This document shows positions 5,085-5,109 of a DNA stretch of 5,109 nt, one piece after another (positions within the stretch are counted from its first letter, which is position 1; every line of letters begins with the position of its first letter). The notes beneath the pieces were generated by a model, which saw nothing but the letters and a program-made list of their open reading frames with translations, searched no databases and was not told where the DNA came from. The stretch comes from Acetobacteraceae bacterium (lineage in GTDB: Bacteria > Pseudomonadota > Alphaproteobacteria > Acetobacterales > Acetobacteraceae), in NCBI GenBank assembly GCA_030044345.1, contig JASHVY010000158.1, positions 1 to 5,109 of the forward strand, read 5' to 3'. A program made the translations under genes and the position numbers.

Positions 5085-5109
5085 TGTTTCATCGCGTGAT
5101 TCAGACCTC
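5037..5109 (-). repeat. two-hairpin palindromic element, copy B (cut by the window edge)
   Basis: On the minus strand this repeats copy A in order: AGGTCTGAATCACGCG (5108-5093), CGAGAGCGGG (5079-5070) and GCGTGAGCGA (5061-5052) are exact matches, and both copies end in CTCTA. Hairpin II pairs 5038-5043 with 5072-5077 and 5044-5050 with 5061-5067, with a 4-nt bulge (5068-5071). Hairpin I is mostly outside the window. The element is open in the alkA frame. Its translation (RSESR, then ESG, then ERE, then HPAL) matches the peptide that copy A would give in the cupin frame. Confidence 0.8.

Overview
The window is GC-rich and gene-dense. It looks like chromosomal DNA of an alphaproteobacterium, probably Hyphomicrobiales. 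That placement rests on codon style, gene content and the palindromic intergenic elements; no rRNA or other marker gene is present, so it is an inference.

Layout. Bases 1-116 may hold the tail of a plus-strand gene entering from the left; this is weak. Bases 1458-222 (minus) carry pcaH and pcaG, the beta and alpha subunits of protocatechuate 3,4-dioxygenase, separated by 1 nt. Bases 1459-1712 are non-coding and full of inverted repeats. Bases 3099-2089 (minus) encode an APH-fold phosphotransferase, overlapped by 8 nt by a DUF6285 gene (2096-1713). Bases 3100-3260 form a divergent intergenic region filled mostly by a roughly 100-nt two-hairpin element. A small 3-His cupin gene follows on the plus strand (3261-3782). 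It meets the stop of ogt (minus, GTG start at 4294) tail to tail with a 4-nt overlap. The ogt start lies inside the 3' end of an alkA-type DNA glycosylase gene that reaches the right edge.

How the genes work together. PcaH and PcaG form one ring-cleaving enzyme of the beta-ketoadipate pathway. AlkA and Ogt are an alkylation-repair pair: one excises alkylated bases, the other directly reverses O6-alkylguanine. The phosphotransferase and DUF6285 proteins are a recurrent pair of unknown substrate. The cupin stands alone.

The most unusual content is outside normal gene function. First, a palindromic element occurs as copy A (3147-3248, plus) and copy B (5037 to the edge, minus), with a related single hairpin, copy C (1487-1523). 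Copy B appears to sit in frame within the alkA reading frame, where the N-terminal domain of AlkA should be. Second, the pcaH upstream region contains a nested inverted-repeat structure of about 119 nt (1535-1653). Its single strand-specific mismatch becomes a G-U pair only in minus-strand RNA. Immediately beyond it lies a 17-bp inverted repeat whose far arm is inside the DUF6285 coding region.
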